Assembly: GCA_020343455.1 (NCBI GenBank)
Contig: CP070795.1
Coordinates: 860,218 to 896,653, forward strand
Direction: 5' to 3'
Origin: Caldifarciminota bacterium
Lineage (GTDB): Bacteria; Hydrothermota; Tepidihabitantia; SM23-42
DNA length: 36,436 bases
Shown: positions 1-9,451 of the stretch, piece after piece
Position numbering within the stretch: the stretch's first letter is position 1
Layout: each line of letters begins with the position of its first letter
Translations under genes and position numbers: made by a program
The notes under the pieces: model-generated
Told to the model about the DNA's origin: nothing
The model's input: the letters and a program-made list of their open reading frames with translations, nothing else
Databases searched by the model: none

Positions 1-1
1 C

Positions 2-601
2 AAGCCGGACGCGGACCTCGTGCCGAAAATGGCAAGGGCCGGCGCCGGTCTCAATCTCTACATTTCCGGACTCGTCCACGATGAAAGAGGTCACCCGCTC
101 AAAGGCAAGGACTACAAATCGACACATGTCCGGCGCCTCGTTGACAAGATCCGGCTCAACAAGGACAAGATAATAGAATTGAGAGAAGAGGGTACTGATG
201 GCGCGGACGTCATCGTCGTTTCCTACGGGATATCTTCACGGGTTGCAGTGAAAGGTGTCGAGATCGCCCGGCAAAAAGGCATCAAAGTCGGCACGCTCAG
301 GCTCGTGACGGTCTGGCCCTTTCCTGACGAGCGCATAGTTGAACTTGCGAAAACAACAAAGGCTTTCGTCGTTCCGGAAATAAATTATGGACAGGTCGTC
401 TTTGATGTGGCCCGGTGCACTCACGGAAACGCCAACGTGGTCCTTGTGCCACATGGCGGTGCCGGTGTGCACAATCCTGCCGACGTCGCCGATGCAATCG
501 AATTCGCAGCCAAAAACGAATCCCCGCTCGAGGGCGTCCACGAGTTCAAAACCAGACTTGAGAAGTCCGTATTCGAGGGAGGTCTCAAATTAAAGGAATG
601 A
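2..601 (+). CDS. korA: 2-oxoacid:ferredoxin oxidoreductase, alpha subunit (C-terminal part)
   Basis: The frame is open from the first bases of the window, so the gene starts upstream and only about 200 C-terminal residues are seen. They match the end of KorA/PorA-type alpha subunits: the inter-domain segment with GLVHDERGHP, then the alpha/beta domain II with VVSYGISSR, LVTVWPFPDE and the VVPEINYGQ turn. In the family this subunit helps bind TPP and CoA and works with a TPP-binding beta subunit and a gamma subunit to oxidise a 2-oxoacid to acyl-CoA while reducing ferredoxin. The stop overlaps the start of korB as ATGA, which points to translational coupling. The substrate cannot be told from this fragment. 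It heads an operon with heterodisulfide-reductase-like genes. Confidence 0.85.
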   Translation, partial: KPDADLVPKMARAGAGLNLYISGLVHDERGHPLKGKDYKSTHVRRLVDKIRLNKDKIIELREEGTDGADVIVVSYGISSRVAVKGVEIARQKGIKVGTLRLVTVWPFPDERIVELAKTTKAFVVPEINYGQVVFDVARCTHGNANVVLVPHGGAGVHNPADVADAIEFAAKNESPLEGVHEFKTRLEKSVFEGGLKLKE

Positions 602-1374
602 ACCCGATCATCAATATTCTCGACAAAGGCATAGAGCAGTCCGGCGTCGACCGGAAGACGATCAGTATTCCCTCTGACATTCCTTTCCCGCCAGAGGCCG
701 TCAAAACACTGGGCATCGATTATTTTCAGACACCACGCGGCCGCGCCATTGCATTTGGTACAGGATTGAAACTAGGAAACCCTGCACTCAAAGTAATACC
801 GGTCGTCGGCGACCTCATGACGCTTGGCGGCAACCATTTCGTGCACGGAGCGCGGAGAAATATGGAGATTCTCGTTCTCTGTATAAATAATTTCGTCTAT
901 AAACGGATAGCAGGCAAACCATCACCATCTGTAAAGCCTGAGTTTTCAGCATACTCGACTTTTGAGGAGCCTTTCAATTTCCCCCATCTTGGAAATTCCT
1001 GCGGTGCCGTGTACACGGCACGATGGACAGCCCTGCACACGAAGGAACTGGCGACGTCAATTGCTGAAGCGCTCAACAAGCGCGGGTTGTCAATTATTGA
1101 GATCCTCGCACCCGGACCCAATTACTACCGAACGATCGATGGAGTCAATCTCGATATTCTGCAATTCTACCTCGACAATTCGATCATCAAGAACAACGAA
1201 GACCCGAGAAATGCCGCCATAACACCCGAAGAGAAGATTGTCGTGGGCACCTTCACCAACACGGAAAGACCTACGTTCATCGACTCATATAACCTCCAAC
1301 ACAAGAAGATACTGGGCGACAAATTCACACCCCATGGTGCGGCTCCGGCGGAACGAGGAGGAAAAGATGGCTGA
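598..1374 (+). CDS. korB: Divergent 2-oxoacid:ferredoxin oxidoreductase beta subunit
   Basis: The 258-residue protein follows the KorB fold: PRGRAIAFGTGLKLGNP at 46-62, GGNHFVHGARRN at 77-88 and CINN at 95-98. It is unusual in missing what KorB needs. The N-terminal CPGCGH segment is absent, because the protein begins at the helix after it. The third cluster Cys region reads SIPSDIPF, and the late PCPT motif is APGPNYY (171-177), so all four usual [4Fe-4S] ligands are gone and only two Cys remain (C95, C135). The TPP/Mg motif GDGD reads V69-V70-G71-D72, losing the first Asp, and NNxxYG is NNFVYK. Start fixed by the ATGA overlap with korA. It is either an inactive structural paralogue or an enzyme with altered electron transfer. 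Confidence 0.8.
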   Translation: MNPIINILDKGIEQSGVDRKTISIPSDIPFPPEAVKTLGIDYFQTPRGRAIAFGTGLKLGNPALKVIPVVGDLMTLGGNHFVHGARRNMEILVLCINNFVYKRIAGKPSPSVKPEFSAYSTFEEPFNFPHLGNSCGAVYTARWTALHTKELATSIAEALNKRGLSIIEILAPGPNYYRTIDGVNLDILQFYLDNSIIKNNEDPRNAAITPEEKIVVGTFTNTERPTFIDSYNLQHKKILGDKFTPHGAAPAERGGKDG

Positions 1375-1933
1375 GATACGCTTTGCTGGTTACGGTGGGC
1401 AGGGCATAATCAGGTCCGGGATAATCGCGGGTAAAGCAGCGTCGATCCACGACAATAAGCACGCAACGATGAGCCAATCATTCGGACCCGAAGCGCGTGG
1501 TGGCGCCTGTAGCTCGCAACTGGTCATATCAGACAGTAAAGTTCTCTACCCTTACATAACGAACTCCGACGTATTGGTTGCAATGTCGCAAGCAGGATAC
1601 GACAAATTTGAGCCAGAAATCAGCATTGAGGGAATATTGCTTTATGATGAGGATCTGGTGAAACCAAAACCGTCGCGCGGTAAAATCCAGGCACACGCCA
1701 TTCCGGCAACACGATTCGCCGAAGAACTTGGCTACAAGATAGTTGCAAATGTCGTAATGCTCGGATTTTTTACTGCCATCACCAGTCTGGTTACCTACGA
1801 GAGCATGAAGAAAGCACTACCCGGATTGGTTCCCGAGAAAGCCCTGCAATTGAATCTAAAGGCCTTCGAACGAGGCTATACGTATGGAAAAGAGCTCTTA
1901 GAAAAGAAACAATCAACCAAAGGACTTGAATAG
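1367..1933 (+). CDS. korC: 2-oxoacid:ferredoxin oxidoreductase, gamma subunit
   Basis: The 188-residue protein has the gamma-subunit signatures: FAGYGGQG near the N-terminus (a Rossmann-like glycine loop), then [10 protein letters not shown] and a conserved C-terminal region with [12 protein letters not shown]. In the family this subunit completes the KorABC/PorABCG complex, in the cytoplasm. The ATG at 1367 was chosen because GAGGAGG lies six bases upstream and the gene overlaps the end of korB by 8 nt; the frame stays open further upstream, but that would run deep into korB. Its stop is two bases before the start of the large hdrA, so the oxidoreductase and Hdr genes are one transcription unit. 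Unlike its KorB neighbour, it looks normal. Confidence 0.85.
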   Translation: MAEIRFAGYGGQGIIRSGIIAGKAASIHDNKHATMSQSFGPEARGGACSSQLVISDSKVLYPYITNSDVLVAMSQAGYDKFEPEISIEGILLYDEDLVKPKPSRGKIQAHAIPATRFAEELGYKIVANVVMLGFFTAITSLVTYESMKKALPGLVPEKALQLNLKAFERGYTYGKELLEKKQSTKGLE

Positions 1934-1935
1934 CT

Positions 1936-4900
1936 ATGCCAAAAGGAGCACTCGTCGTCGGTGGAGGTGTGGCTGGGGTCCAGTCCGCTTTAGACTTGGC
2001 CAATGCTGGCTTCAAGGTTTTCCTTGTTGAACGCGGCCCGTGTCTGGGCGGTCGTACATCCCAGATTCACAAAATCTTCACGTCGATGGACTGTACGGGC
2101 TGAATCCTCGGTCCAAAACTGATGGATGTCGGTCGGCATCCGAACATTGAAATCTTCGCCAACAGCGAAGTCGTTGGGGTTGAGGGTGAAGCGCCTGATT
2201 TCAAAGTGAAGGTAAGACGCAAATCTACATTTGTCGACTGGGACAAATGCACTGGATGCGGTGAGTGTCCAACGGTCTGCCCGGTCCATGTCAACGATGA
2301 GTTCCAGTTGGACCTTTCAAAACGAGAGGCGATCTACCGCCGGTATCCCCAGGCAGTGCCGAACAAATTCCTCATCGACAAAAAGGGCTCGCCGCCCTGC
2401 CGGTATTCCTGTCCTGCAGGGGTCAATGCCCAGGGATACATTGCGCTCATTTCACAGGGCAAGTATAAGGAAGCGCTGGAGCTTGAACGCAGAGACAATC
2501 CATTCCCGGCTGTCTGCGGCCGTGTATGTACCCATCCCTGTGAATCAGACTGCAAACGAAAAGACGTTGATGAACCCCTGGCCATTGCCCAGCTCAAACG
2601 TTTCATCTCCGACCGCGAACCCCAATTGTCACCGGCAAATCCTGCCTTAGACAAAGAAAAAGTTGCCGTAGTTGGGGCAGGCCCTGCAGGCCTATCTGCT
2701 GCCTACTTCCTCGCCAAGAGAGGGTACCGCCCGACCGTCTTTGAGGCCACCGACCATCCGGGCGGCTTACTGTATTGGGCAATACCACGATTCAGATTAC
2801 CTGAGGCCGCGCTCATGCGGGATTTGGATCACATAAAGAGTTGGGGTGTCGAGGTGAGAACGGGTGCCGCCCTGGGAAAGGATTTTGGGATCAAGGATCT
2901 CTTCAAACAGGATTACAAGGCAATCTTCCTTGGATTGGGTGCGGCCAAAGAGAAATCGATGGGCATAGACGGCGAAGATCTGCAGGGTGTCGTTCTGTGT
3001 GTCCAATTTCTCAATAAGGCCGTTCACGATCCACAGACACCGGTCGGCAAAAGGGTAGCCGTCGTCGGCGGCGGCAACTCGGCAGTAGATGCCGTTCGTA
3101 CAGCGGTGCGACTCGGCGCCGAGGAAGCATTCATTGTCTACCGCCGTTCACGGCAGGAAATGCCGGCAAATGAAGAGGAGATCGTCGAAGCGGAAAAAGA
3201 GGGTGTCAAGATCCATTACCTGACCAATCCGACAAAGATATTCGGGAAAGACGGTAAAGTCACGGGAATGGAGTGCATAAAGATGAAGCTCGGCGAACCT
3301 GACTCTTCGGGCCGGAGAAAACCGATTCCGATCGAGGGTTCTGAATTCACCATGAACATCGATATGGTGATAATGGCGATCGGCCAAGCAGCCGACGTTT
3401 CATTCCTGACCAAAGAAGAAAATTTCGAATTGACTCGGTGGGGGACCTTCGCCGTAGACCCTGACACCCTGCAAACAAGTATTCCCGGCATCTTTGCCGG
3501 CGGTGACGCGGTCACCGGGCCGGCAACGGTCATCGAAGCGATCGCTGCGGGTAAGGAAGCTGCAGAATCGATCGACCGGTATATCAGGGGCGTGGATCCC
3601 AAAGAGAACAGGAAGAAGAAAGACGATCGCGTAAGGGATGAGGATATCGAGATCCCGGATGATATACAGATTCAAAAAAGAACGGCCATGCCCATGCTCG
3701 ATCCGGAAAAAGCAAAGAAGAATTTCGAAGAAGTCGGCCAGGGCTTCTCGGACGAACAGGCAAGAAAAGAATCGAATCGATGCCTCAGCTGCGCCGGCTG
3801 CTCAGAATGTCTCGAATGCGTCAAGGTGTGCGAACCAAATGCAATAGTACACGAAATGGTTGATGAATACGTTGATTTGGACGTGGGCTCGATCATCGTT
3901 ACGACAGGCGTCGATTACCTCGATCCCACCGAAGCAAGTGAATACGGATATAAGCGCTTCAAAAATGTCTACACGTCTTTTGAGATCGAAAGAATCATGA
4001 GCGAAGACGGACCGACCGCCGGCAAACTTCCTCTTGGCAAAGAACTGACAGAACCTCTCAGTTTTGCGTTCATCCAATGCGTTGGCTCGCGCAACATGCG
4101 CCATGATATCAACTACTGCAGCCGCATCTGTTGCATGAACACCATCAAGGATAGCCTGGTCTTAAAAGAACACTATCCTGACGCAAATATTGTCGTATTC
4201 TATATCGACATAAGAGCTTTTGGAAAAGGATTCGAAGAATTCTATAATAGATCCCTGGAAAAGGGTGTAAAATACATCAAGGGTAAGCCGTCGAAGATCA
4301 TTGAGGATGATCAGGGTAGCTTGGTCATACATTATGAAGATGAAGACGGGCACTCCAACAAGATGCTCTTCGATGCCGTGTGTCTCTCCTCCGCCTTGAT
4401 TCCATCAAAGGGCTGTAAAGATTTGGCCGAAGTACTCGGCGTCGATACGGACGAAGACGGTTTCTTCAAGAACACAGAGCCTGCAATCATGCCTCTTGAA
4501 TCAACAAAGAAAGGTATTTTGGTATGTGGGTGCGCCACAGGGCCCAAGGACATTACCGATTCGATCGCTGAGGCGAGCGGTGCCGCAGTGAAGGCAGCAT
4601 GTTTTCTGGAAGGCCATGAACTTCCAATCGAGAAAAAGGAGATCGAACAGGTCGATGTTTCCGGTCCGCCAAGAGTCGGTGTCTTTGTGTGCCACTGCGG
4701 TCCAAATATATCAAAGGTCGTCGATGTAAAGGCCGTCGTTGAATACGCGAAAACATTGCCGGATGTTGTTTTCGCCGAAGACTATGCTTTTGCCTGTTCT
4801 GAAACGGCCCAGCACCAGATTCAAGAACGGATAGCTGAGTACAAATTGAACAGGGTCGTCGTCGCCGCATGCACGCCCAAGACGCATGAAATAAGCTTCC

Positions 4901-6333
4901 AGGATTCACTGACGGCAGTCGGTCTCAACCCTTACCTCTTCGACATAGCCAATATCAGGAACCAGTGTTCCTGGGTACACCAGAAGGAACCAGAAAAGGC
5001 AACCGAGAAGGCAAGAGAATTGGTCAGGATGTCGGTGGCGCGAGTCCGAAAACTCGGCCCCCTATTCATGAAAGAACTCTCGGTTAATCGTGACGTCGCC
5101 ATCATCGGTGCCGGGATCACCGGCCTCAGATGCGGGATCGATCTGCTGCAGCGCGGTTACAAGGTCAAAATTATCGAAAAGAAAGAAGTATCAGGCGGCC
5201 TGGTCCGACATCTCTCAAGTATTTATCCCAGTTTCCGCGCAGGAAAAGACATCATCGAAAAACTCATCAAAGAATTCACCGGCGCGGGAGGTGAACTTCT
5301 GACCTCGACCGAACTTGTCGACGTCACCGGTTATGTAGGCAACTTCGGGGTCAAGGTGAAGCGGGACGCAAAAGAGAGCGAATTCACAGTGGGCGCCATC
5401 GTCCTGGCCACCGGTTCAGAACTATACGATCCAGCCGGGCGCCTTGGCCGCGACAGGTTCCCGAATGTGATAACCAACATGGAGCTGGAAGAGAAAATAC
5501 TATCGGGCGGGATCGAGGACGTAAAATCCGTTGCCTTTCTCCAGTGTATCGGTTCGAGAGGCGACGGCAATAATCCCGGCTGTTCTCGCTACTGCTGTCA
5601 GGCAGCAATAAAAGAAGCAATATATTTGAAAGAACGAGGGATCGACGTAGCAATTCTGAACCGCGGTGTCAGGGTCTATTCCAAAGGTGCTGAGCGGATG
5701 TACCGTAAGGCACGGGAACTCGGCGTTCTCTTCTTGCCATACGAGGGAGAACCGGAGATATCTGGAACCGATAAGGCGCAAGCAGTTACTGTTCCGTCGT
5801 CAGACATCGACGCCGATATTACGATCCCGGTCGACCTCGTCGTCCTATCGGTGGGTATGGTCCCTGCTGCCGATTCAGGCCATCTTTCAGAAGTATTCAA
5901 AGTACCGCGCGGGCCGGATAAATTCTTCCTGGAACGTCACTCCAAATTCGGACCAGTGGAAACGACGGTTGAAGGCGTTTTCTTGTGTGGTTGTTGTCAG
6001 TTCCCGCAGGATATCGGAGATTCCATCTCCCAGGCGTCGGCCGTAGCATCCAAAGTTGCTGCGCTGCTCAGCCGAGACAAGATCACCCTTGCACCTATTA
6101 CATCCACAGTCATCGAAGAATATTGCCGTGGTTGCGGCAGGTGTGCTGAAGTATGTGAATTCCATGCGATAGAATTGGTTGAAAAGGAGAAAGGAGTCTT
6201 CACGGCCAAGGTCAACGAAGCACTCTGCAAAGGTTGCGGAACATGTGTGGCCGCGTGTCCGACCGGCGCCATCGACCTCAGGCATTTCAGGAGCGAGCAG
6301 ATCGAAGCCCAGTTGGAGGCGCTGTTTGGCTAG
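1936..6333 (+). CDS. hdrA: HdrA-NfnB/GltD-HdrA fusion, predicted selenoprotein
   Basis: This is one 1465-residue reading frame if the UGA at 2101-2103 is read as selenocysteine (U56). Order of domains: HdrA FAD Rossmann N-terminus with the MDCTGU motif; a [12 protein letters not shown] cluster (105-116); an inserted GltD/NfnB-like NAD(P)H:FAD module (about 147-600) with its own N-terminal Cys cluster and two nucleotide loops, VVGAGPAG (245-252) and VVGGGNSA (376-383); the rest of the first HdrA with Cys-rich 615-632; a second HdrA from about 912 with VCHCG and IIGAGITG (1056-1063); and two C-terminal 4Fe-4S motifs (about 1400-1450). The second HdrA lacks the Cys/Sec motif. HdrA carries the flavin that bifurcates electrons in Hdr complexes. 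The inserted module suggests direct NAD(P)H input. It starts 2 nt after the gamma-subunit gene. Confidence 0.9.
2101..2141 (+). promoter_or_regulatory. Sec UGA codon and SECIS hairpin in the first hdrA
   Basis: The in-frame UGA is at 2101-2103. After a 20-nt spacer comes GGATGTC-GGTC-GGCATCC (2124-2141), a 7-bp stem with one U-G pair and a GGUC loop. Bacterial SECIS elements are short hairpins just downstream of UGA with a GGU-type apical loop that SelB binds. The residue lies where HdrA proteins have Cys or Sec before ILGPK, and HdrA is a known selenoprotein family. The same hairpin with the same spacing occurs in the second hdrA. Confidence 0.88.
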
Positions 6334-6375
6334 TCGTTCCCAAGGCACGATGCTCATGTCATCAGATAAAGGACG

Positions 6376-6906
6376 ATGCGACAGGGAGACAAGAAGAGCG
6401 GAGACAGTACGATAATGCCGAATTCTAAGAATACGGTGACGCAGCAATCACGCGACAAGACGACCGGCTTCGAGCCGAAGATCGTGGCTTTCTGCTGTAA
6501 CTGGTGTTCATACCCGGCAGCTGATGGTGCCGGCGTCGCAAGGCTTCAATATCCGACGAACATCAAGATCGTCAGGGTAATGTGCGGCGGTCGCGTAACG
6601 CCGTCCTTCGTATTGAAGGCATTCGAGCTGGGTGCGGATGGCGTTCTCGTTGCCACGTGCCATTTCGAAGACTGCCACTATATGTTCGGAGCACGCAAGG
6701 CTGCGGATGTCCACAAGATAACCGAAAGGCTCACTGCGATGCTCGGCATCGAAAAAGAACGCCTCAAACTAGATTGGATATCCTCAGCCGAAGCCTCCAA
6801 ATTCGCAAGGGTCGCCAAGGAATTCACCGAAACGATAAGAAAACTCGGACCATCCGCGATAAAGAAAAGTCCCTATGCCACCGATGAGATCATCGAAAAT
6901 GAATAG
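6376..6906 (+). CDS. mvhD: MvhD-like [2Fe-2S] electron-transfer subunit
   Basis: The protein has up to 176 residues and is the MvhD/FlpD (methyl-viologen-reducing hydrogenase delta) family. It shows the hallmark Cys series: FCCNWCSY, the later VMCGGRV, and ATCHFEDCHYMFG, followed by a conserved KLDWISSAEA. In methanogens and many anaerobes MvhD passes electrons from a hydrogenase or dehydrogenase to HdrA. Here it lies 42 nt after the giant hdrA with no hydrogenase nearby, so its donor is unknown. The start is uncertain: ATG 6376 has a close AAAGGA, while ATG 6415 gives a 163-residue protein closer to the usual N-terminus. Its end overlaps the next gene. Confidence 0.88.
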   Translation: MRQGDKKSGDSTIMPNSKNTVTQQSRDKTTGFEPKIVAFCCNWCSYPAADGAGVARLQYPTNIKIVRVMCGGRVTPSFVLKAFELGADGVLVATCHFEDCHYMFGARKAADVHKITERLTAMLGIEKERLKLDWISSAEASKFARVAKEFTETIRKLGPSAIKKSPYATDEIIENE

Positions 6907-8047
6907 CAAGATCGCCAAAGCCATCAGGGATTCGAAGGCATACCTATGCATGGAGTGTGGTAAATGCACAGGAACATGTCCGGTCTCGAGATACAACCAC
7001 GGATACTCTCCTCGAATTCTCGTCAACAAAGCAATAAGGAGCGGTAACCACGATCTGTTGAAGGACAAGAATATCTGGGCTTGTCTGACCTGCAAGTTAT
7101 GTGATGAAAGGTGTCCTGCCGCCATCGAATACATCGATCTCACGCTCACCACGCGTCTCGAAGCAAAAAAAATCGGAGAAGGAGCACTCTGTTCTCATGG
7201 CGGAGCGGCTCAATCGCTCATGCGCATTATGACAACACCCGAGCTGGAACAGAAGCGCCTCGATTGGATCGACAATGATCTGAAAACAACGCAGCAGGGC
7301 GATGTGCTATATTTTGTTGGATGCATGCCCTATTTCGACATCCTCTTCAGCGATATAAAAGTCAATACGTTGCAGGCAGCCAGGGCAAGTGTGAAGATTC
7401 TCAATAAGCTGGGCATTACGCCGGTTGTATTACCCCAGGAAAGATGTTGTGGCCACGATCTTCTCTGGAGCGGCGACATGGAGAATTTCGAGAAACTGGC
7501 GCGCCACAATATTGAAGAAATAACGAAGTCCGGCGCCAAGAGGATCGTCTTTTCGTGCCCCGAAGGTTATCGAACATTCAAGATCGATTATCCGAGATAC
7601 TTCGGTACTCATTTTCGAGTCGAGCATATCACTGAAACGATAGCCCGGGCAATATCGAACGGTGAACTCAAAATGAAAAACCTCGAAAAGGTTGTCACCT
7701 TTCAGGATCCGTGCCGGCTCGGCAGACACCTCCGAATCTATGACGAACCGAGAAAAGCCATCACCTCTGTACCCGGCCTGCAATTGAACGAAATGGCGAG
7801 GAGTCGCCAACGCGCGATATGCTGCGGCGTAAGTGCATGGATGAGCTGCTCGACTTATTCAAAGAGCATACAGCGCGCACGCCTTACCGAGGCAAAAGAA
7901 ACAGGGGCCGATCTGTTCGTTCTCTCCTGCCCAAAATGTGAAATCCATTTCCAGTGTGCCATGAGTGACGAAAAAGCAGGAAATGACACGAGGATCGAAA
8001 CGATCCAATTGGTCACTCTAATCGCAGATGCACTGGAGGACGGGTAA
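6899..8047 (+). CDS. HdrD-like iron-sulfur protein (HdrC-HdrB type fusion)
   Basis: About 382 residues from ATG 6899; ATG 6875 is an alternative start that would add 8. The N-terminus has two 4Fe-4S motifs, CMECGKCTGTCP and CLTCKLCDERCP, as in HdrC. Two CCG domains follow, as in HdrB/HdrD: the first with FVGC, RCCGHD and SCPEGY, the second with DPCRLGRH, ICCGVSAW and SCPKCE. In HdrD the CCG domains hold the noncubane clusters that reduce disulfides. The first CCG domain has Gly where the last Cys of its CPxC motif is expected, so it may lack a full cluster. It overlaps mvhD by 8 nt and ends one base into hdrC. Confidence 0.85.
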   Translation: MNSKIAKAIRDSKAYLCMECGKCTGTCPVSRYNHGYSPRILVNKAIRSGNHDLLKDKNIWACLTCKLCDERCPAAIEYIDLTLTTRLEAKKIGEGALCSHGGAAQSLMRIMTTPELEQKRLDWIDNDLKTTQQGDVLYFVGCMPYFDILFSDIKVNTLQAARASVKILNKLGITPVVLPQERCCGHDLLWSGDMENFEKLARHNIEEITKSGAKRIVFSCPEGYRTFKIDYPRYFGTHFRVEHITETIARAISNGELKMKNLEKVVTFQDPCRLGRHLRIYDEPRKAITSVPGLQLNEMARSRQRAICCGVSAWMSCSTYSKSIQRARLTEAKETGADLFVLSCPKCEIHFQCAMSDEKAGNDTRIETIQLVTLIADALEDG

Positions 8048-8547
8048 TGGCCAAAGAAAAAATAACAGTCGATTTCCGATTTCGCGACAAACTCAATAAA
8101 GTCCAGGGCGGCAAACATCACAATTACTGCTACCAATGCAGTGCCTGCGTTGCCGTCTGCCCTGCGGCACGATTCACCGAAGATTTCAATCCGCGGGTGA
8201 TCTTGTTGAAGGCTCTTCTCGGTATGGAAGAAGCGCTGACCGGCGAAGACTCGCCAATATGGCTCTGTACGAACTGTTATTCATGTTACGAGCGTTGCCC
8301 GCAAGATGTACGCCCCATTGAAGTGATCATCGCTTTGAAGAACATGGCCGTGGAGCGACAGAAGGCACCGGCAAGTCTTGCGAAACTCTCGGAAAACATT
8401 GCGCAAACCGGCGTCAGCGTCACAATAACCTCTGCGGTCAACAGACGAAGGCAGGAATTGGGTCTTCCTCCCCTCAGAACGATACCTATCGCCGACTTAA
8501 AAAAGATCTTAGAGGATCCGCAAGGTACACCAGAGGATAGTGAATAG
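8047..8547 (+). CDS. hdrC: Heterodisulfide reductase subunit C-like protein
   Basis: The 166-residue protein has two ferredoxin-type motifs, C28-C31-C34-C38 and CTNCYSCYERCPQ, followed by a helical tail, which is the HdrC layout. In Hdr complexes HdrC relays electrons from HdrA to HdrB. The ATG overlaps the last base of the preceding stop, and the next gene (hdrB) starts 3 nt after this one, so all three are co-translated. The C-terminal segment, with VNRRRQELGLPP, is like that of bacterial HdrC proteins of uncharacterised Hdr complexes. The natural substrate is unknown, since no coenzyme M/B pathway is evident here. Confidence 0.9.
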   Translation: MAKEKITVDFRFRDKLNKVQGGKHHNYCYQCSACVAVCPAARFTEDFNPRVILLKALLGMEEALTGEDSPIWLCTNCYSCYERCPQDVRPIEVIIALKNMAVERQKAPASLAKLSENIAQTGVSVTITSAVNRRRQELGLPPLRTIPIADLKKILEDPQGTPEDSE

Positions 8548-8550
8548 AAG

Positions 8551-9435
8551 ATGAAAGTCATACCATTTTGGGGTTGTATGATGCCTCTCAAGTATCCACA
8601 GATGGAACTGGCAATCAGAAAGACCCTTCCCAATCTCGGTGTCGAACTCGTTGACATCGACGGCTTCACCTGTTGCCCGGACCCCATATACTTCAAAGCC
8701 CGGGATAAGATCAAATGGCTCACCATCGCCGCCCGTAATCTGGCAATAGCCGAAGAAACGGGTCTCGAAGTGATCACCATGTGTTCGGGTTGCATATCAA
8801 CTCTGAAGGAAGCGAAATACACCCTCGACGAAGACCCCCAAACGAAGGAAGAAGTCAACCGGCGGTTGAAGAGAGTGAACAAGGAATACAAAGGAACCGC
8901 GAAGATCAGTCACGCGGTGGTGTTGATCAGAGATACCCTGGGACTGGATGTTGTCAAGAAGTCCATAAAGCAGCCGCTCGATGGAGTCACAGTCGCTATC
9001 CACTATGGCTGTCATATACTGAAGCCGAGCCAGATCATGCATGTCGATGATGCCGACTATCCTAGCATTCTCGATGATTTCGTCGCCGCAATAGGCGCCA
9101 CACCGCTCGATCACCGAGAGAAATTACTATGCTGTGGCAAGGGATGTATGGACGAAGACCTTCCACTGGAAATGACCGAGACCATCTTTGCCTCGATCGA
9201 GGCGAGCGGCGCAGATTGCATGGGGCTTGTGTGTCCGACCTGTTTTTCTTCATTTGACCTTGGACAGATAATGATTTCCCGTAAAAAAGGGAAGACCTAT
9301 AATATTCCCGTCATTTATCTATTCCAACTCCTCGGCCTTGCGCAAGGGCTGGAGCCAGAAGAAGTGGGCCTCCATACACATCGGATAAAAGCCGACCGGG
9401 TGCTGGAAAAAATAAAAGAAAGCGCAAGAAAATGA
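8551..9435 (+). CDS. hdrB: Heterodisulfide reductase subunit B-like protein
   Basis: The 294-residue protein has two complete CCG domains: C9, C41-C42, C78-C81 in the first, and C154, C194-C195, C228-C231 in the second. This is the HdrB pattern that carries two noncubane [4Fe-4S] clusters at the disulfide-reducing site. In bacteria the acceptor of such HdrABC complexes is usually unknown (candidates are protein or small-molecule disulfides). The ATG lies just after hdrC. The gene is followed by about 200 nt of noncoding, repeat-like DNA before the second hdrA. Confidence 0.92.
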   Translation: MKVIPFWGCMMPLKYPQMELAIRKTLPNLGVELVDIDGFTCCPDPIYFKARDKIKWLTIAARNLAIAEETGLEVITMCSGCISTLKEAKYTLDEDPQTKEEVNRRLKRVNKEYKGTAKISHAVVLIRDTLGLDVVKKSIKQPLDGVTVAIHYGCHILKPSQIMHVDDADYPSILDDFVAAIGATPLDHREKLLCCGKGCMDEDLPLEMTETIFASIEASGADCMGLVCPTCFSSFDLGQIMISRKKGKTYNIPVIYLFQLLGLAQGLEPEEVGLHTHRIKADRVLEKIKESARK

Positions 9436-9451
9436 ACATTTTTGCCGAAAA

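Noticed and set aside
2101-2103. First hdrA as a pseudogene or sequencing error at the UGA
   Set aside because: The UGA is at the known Sec position and has a SECIS-type hairpin, and the second hdrA repeats both.
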